The notes under the pieces are model-generated. The model did no database searches and was not told where the DNA came from. It was given only the letters and a program-made list of their open reading frames with translations. From an uncultured Veillonella sp. (GTDB lineage: Bacteria > Bacillota > Negativicutes > Veillonellales > Veillonellaceae): a DNA stretch of 7,867 bases. The position numbers and the translations under genes are program-made. This document shows positions 7,251 through 7,867 of the stretch, piece by piece. Within the stretch, counting starts at the first letter, position 1. Every line of letters begins with the position of its first letter. The stretch is taken from NCBI RefSeq assembly GCF_905209685.1, contig NZ_CAJLUB010000091.1:1-7867 (forward strand), written 5' to 3'.

Positions 7251-7867
7251 CTATTTAATTAAAGCCGCCCATGCATTGGCTACATCAGCAAACTCTTGAA
7301 GGGTAAAAGTCTCCCCTCTTCGTTGCCCATCGATATTGGCTTTTGCTAATAGCTCTTCGATTCTATCTTTTGATAATCCCGTTGTTTTCATTGTATTAGC
7401 AAATGTTTTCCGTCGTTGTGCAAAACCAGCTTTCACCACTCGGAAGAATAGTTTCTCATCAATAACATCAACAGGAGGCTTGTCACGCAATACACAACGA
7501 ATAACAGAGCTCGTTACAGCTGGAGCCGGTAAGAAAGATTTAGGCGGTACATCAAGTACAATATCAGGCTCAGTATAGTACTGTACAGCTACAGACAATG
7601 CACCATAATCCTTTGTACCTGGCTTAGCCACCATACGCAAGGCCACCTCTTTTTGCACCATTACAACAAGGCGTTCTATGGGTAATTTACTTTCCAATAG
7701 AGACATAATAATAGGTGTTGTAATATAGTATGGCAAATTAGCAACCACTTTAAATGGTTTATGGTTCATAATGGTTGGCACATCGAGTTTCAACACATCC
7801 CCATGGACAATACGTACATTGTCATAGGAAGCCAATGTAGTATCTAGAACCTCTAATAAGCGACGGT
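7251..7867 (-). CDS. rsmA: 16S rRNA (adenine(1518)-N6/adenine(1519)-N6)-dimethyltransferase, N-terminus outside the window
   Basis: RsmA (KsgA) uses S-adenosylmethionine to dimethylate two adjacent adenines in the 3'-terminal helix of 16S rRNA, a late step in small-subunit maturation; loss gives kasugamycin resistance in studied species. The frame is open to the right edge, so the start is not visible, and a TTG at 7833-7835 is internal. Of a typical 270-295 residues, about 204 are present. Numbering from the first full codon at 7863-7865, I see HGDVLKLD (21-28), catalytic motif IV NLPYYITTPI (43-52), the family block VPPKSFLPAPAV with its LPAPAV, and the C-terminal AGFAQRRKTFANTM. The SAM-binding GxGxG motif should lie just outside the window. 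It ends in TAG and is followed by a strong hairpin. Nothing suggests a broken gene. Confidence 0.95.
   Translation of the reverse strand, partial: RRLLEVLDTTLASYDNVRIVHGDVLKLDVPTIMNHKPFKVVANLPYYITTPIIMSLLESKLPIERLVVMVQKEVALRMVAKPGTKDYGALSVAVQYYTEPDIVLDVPPKSFLPAPAVTSSVIRCVLRDKPPVDVIDEKLFFRVVKAGFAQRRKTFANTMKTTGLSKDRIEELLAKANIDGQRRGETFTLQEFADVANAWAALIK

Noticed and set aside
7336..7578. Plus-strand ORF of 80 codons inside rsmA
   Set aside because: It is a shadow of the conserved C-terminal half of rsmA and has no ribosome binding site or domain.
1..7867. Mobile element, CRISPR array, tRNA or defence genes
   Set aside because: I saw no transposase or integrase motifs, no regular spacer-repeat pattern, no tRNA-like cloverleaf and no toxin, nuclease or restriction genes on reading both strands.

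Overview
The window is a stretch of ordinary low-GC bacterial chromosome carrying five protein genes, three complete and one cut off at each edge. Gene order is: the end of a DEAD-box RNA helicase (+), a type IA topoisomerase III (topB, -), peptide chain release factor 3 (prfC, +), a sodium/glutamate symporter of the GltS family (+), and most of the 16S rRNA dimethyladenosine transferase rsmA/ksgA (-). AG-rich Shine-Dalgarno sites, sigma-A-like promoters and strong U-tailed hairpin terminators point to a Firmicute-type organism. From general recall of gene content and protein style, not from any search, I suspect the Negativicutes, possibly Veillonella. The genus is a guess.

Region by region: 1-1280 is the helicase, missing its first residues. 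1281-1357 is a convergent gap with one strong hairpin that could stop transcription from both sides. 1358-3667 is topB. 3668-3843 is a divergent intergenic region in which the best topB and prfC promoter candidates lie almost back to back. 3844-5439 is prfC. 5440-5914 is the only long gap (475 bp): a gene-free prfC 3' trailer ending in a hairpin terminator at about 5571-5628, then a very AT-rich stretch with overlapping palindromes, and then the gltS promoter and leader. 5915-7162 is gltS. 7163-7250 holds two consecutive hairpin terminators between convergent genes. 7251 to the right edge is rsmA, without its N-terminus.

Each gene looks like its own transcription unit, because every neighbouring pair is convergent, divergent or separated by a terminator. 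The themes are housekeeping: RNA remodelling, DNA decatenation, translation termination, glutamate uptake and ribosome maturation. I see no mobile element, CRISPR array, tRNA, rRNA or defence system, and nothing that looks like an undescribed system. The points most worth a second look are the GltS homologue, which appears to lack the histidines I recall in the two conserved glycine-rich loops of E. coli GltS; the dyad-rich AT tract upstream of it; the compact divergent promoter region; and the elaborate double terminator between gltS and rsmA.
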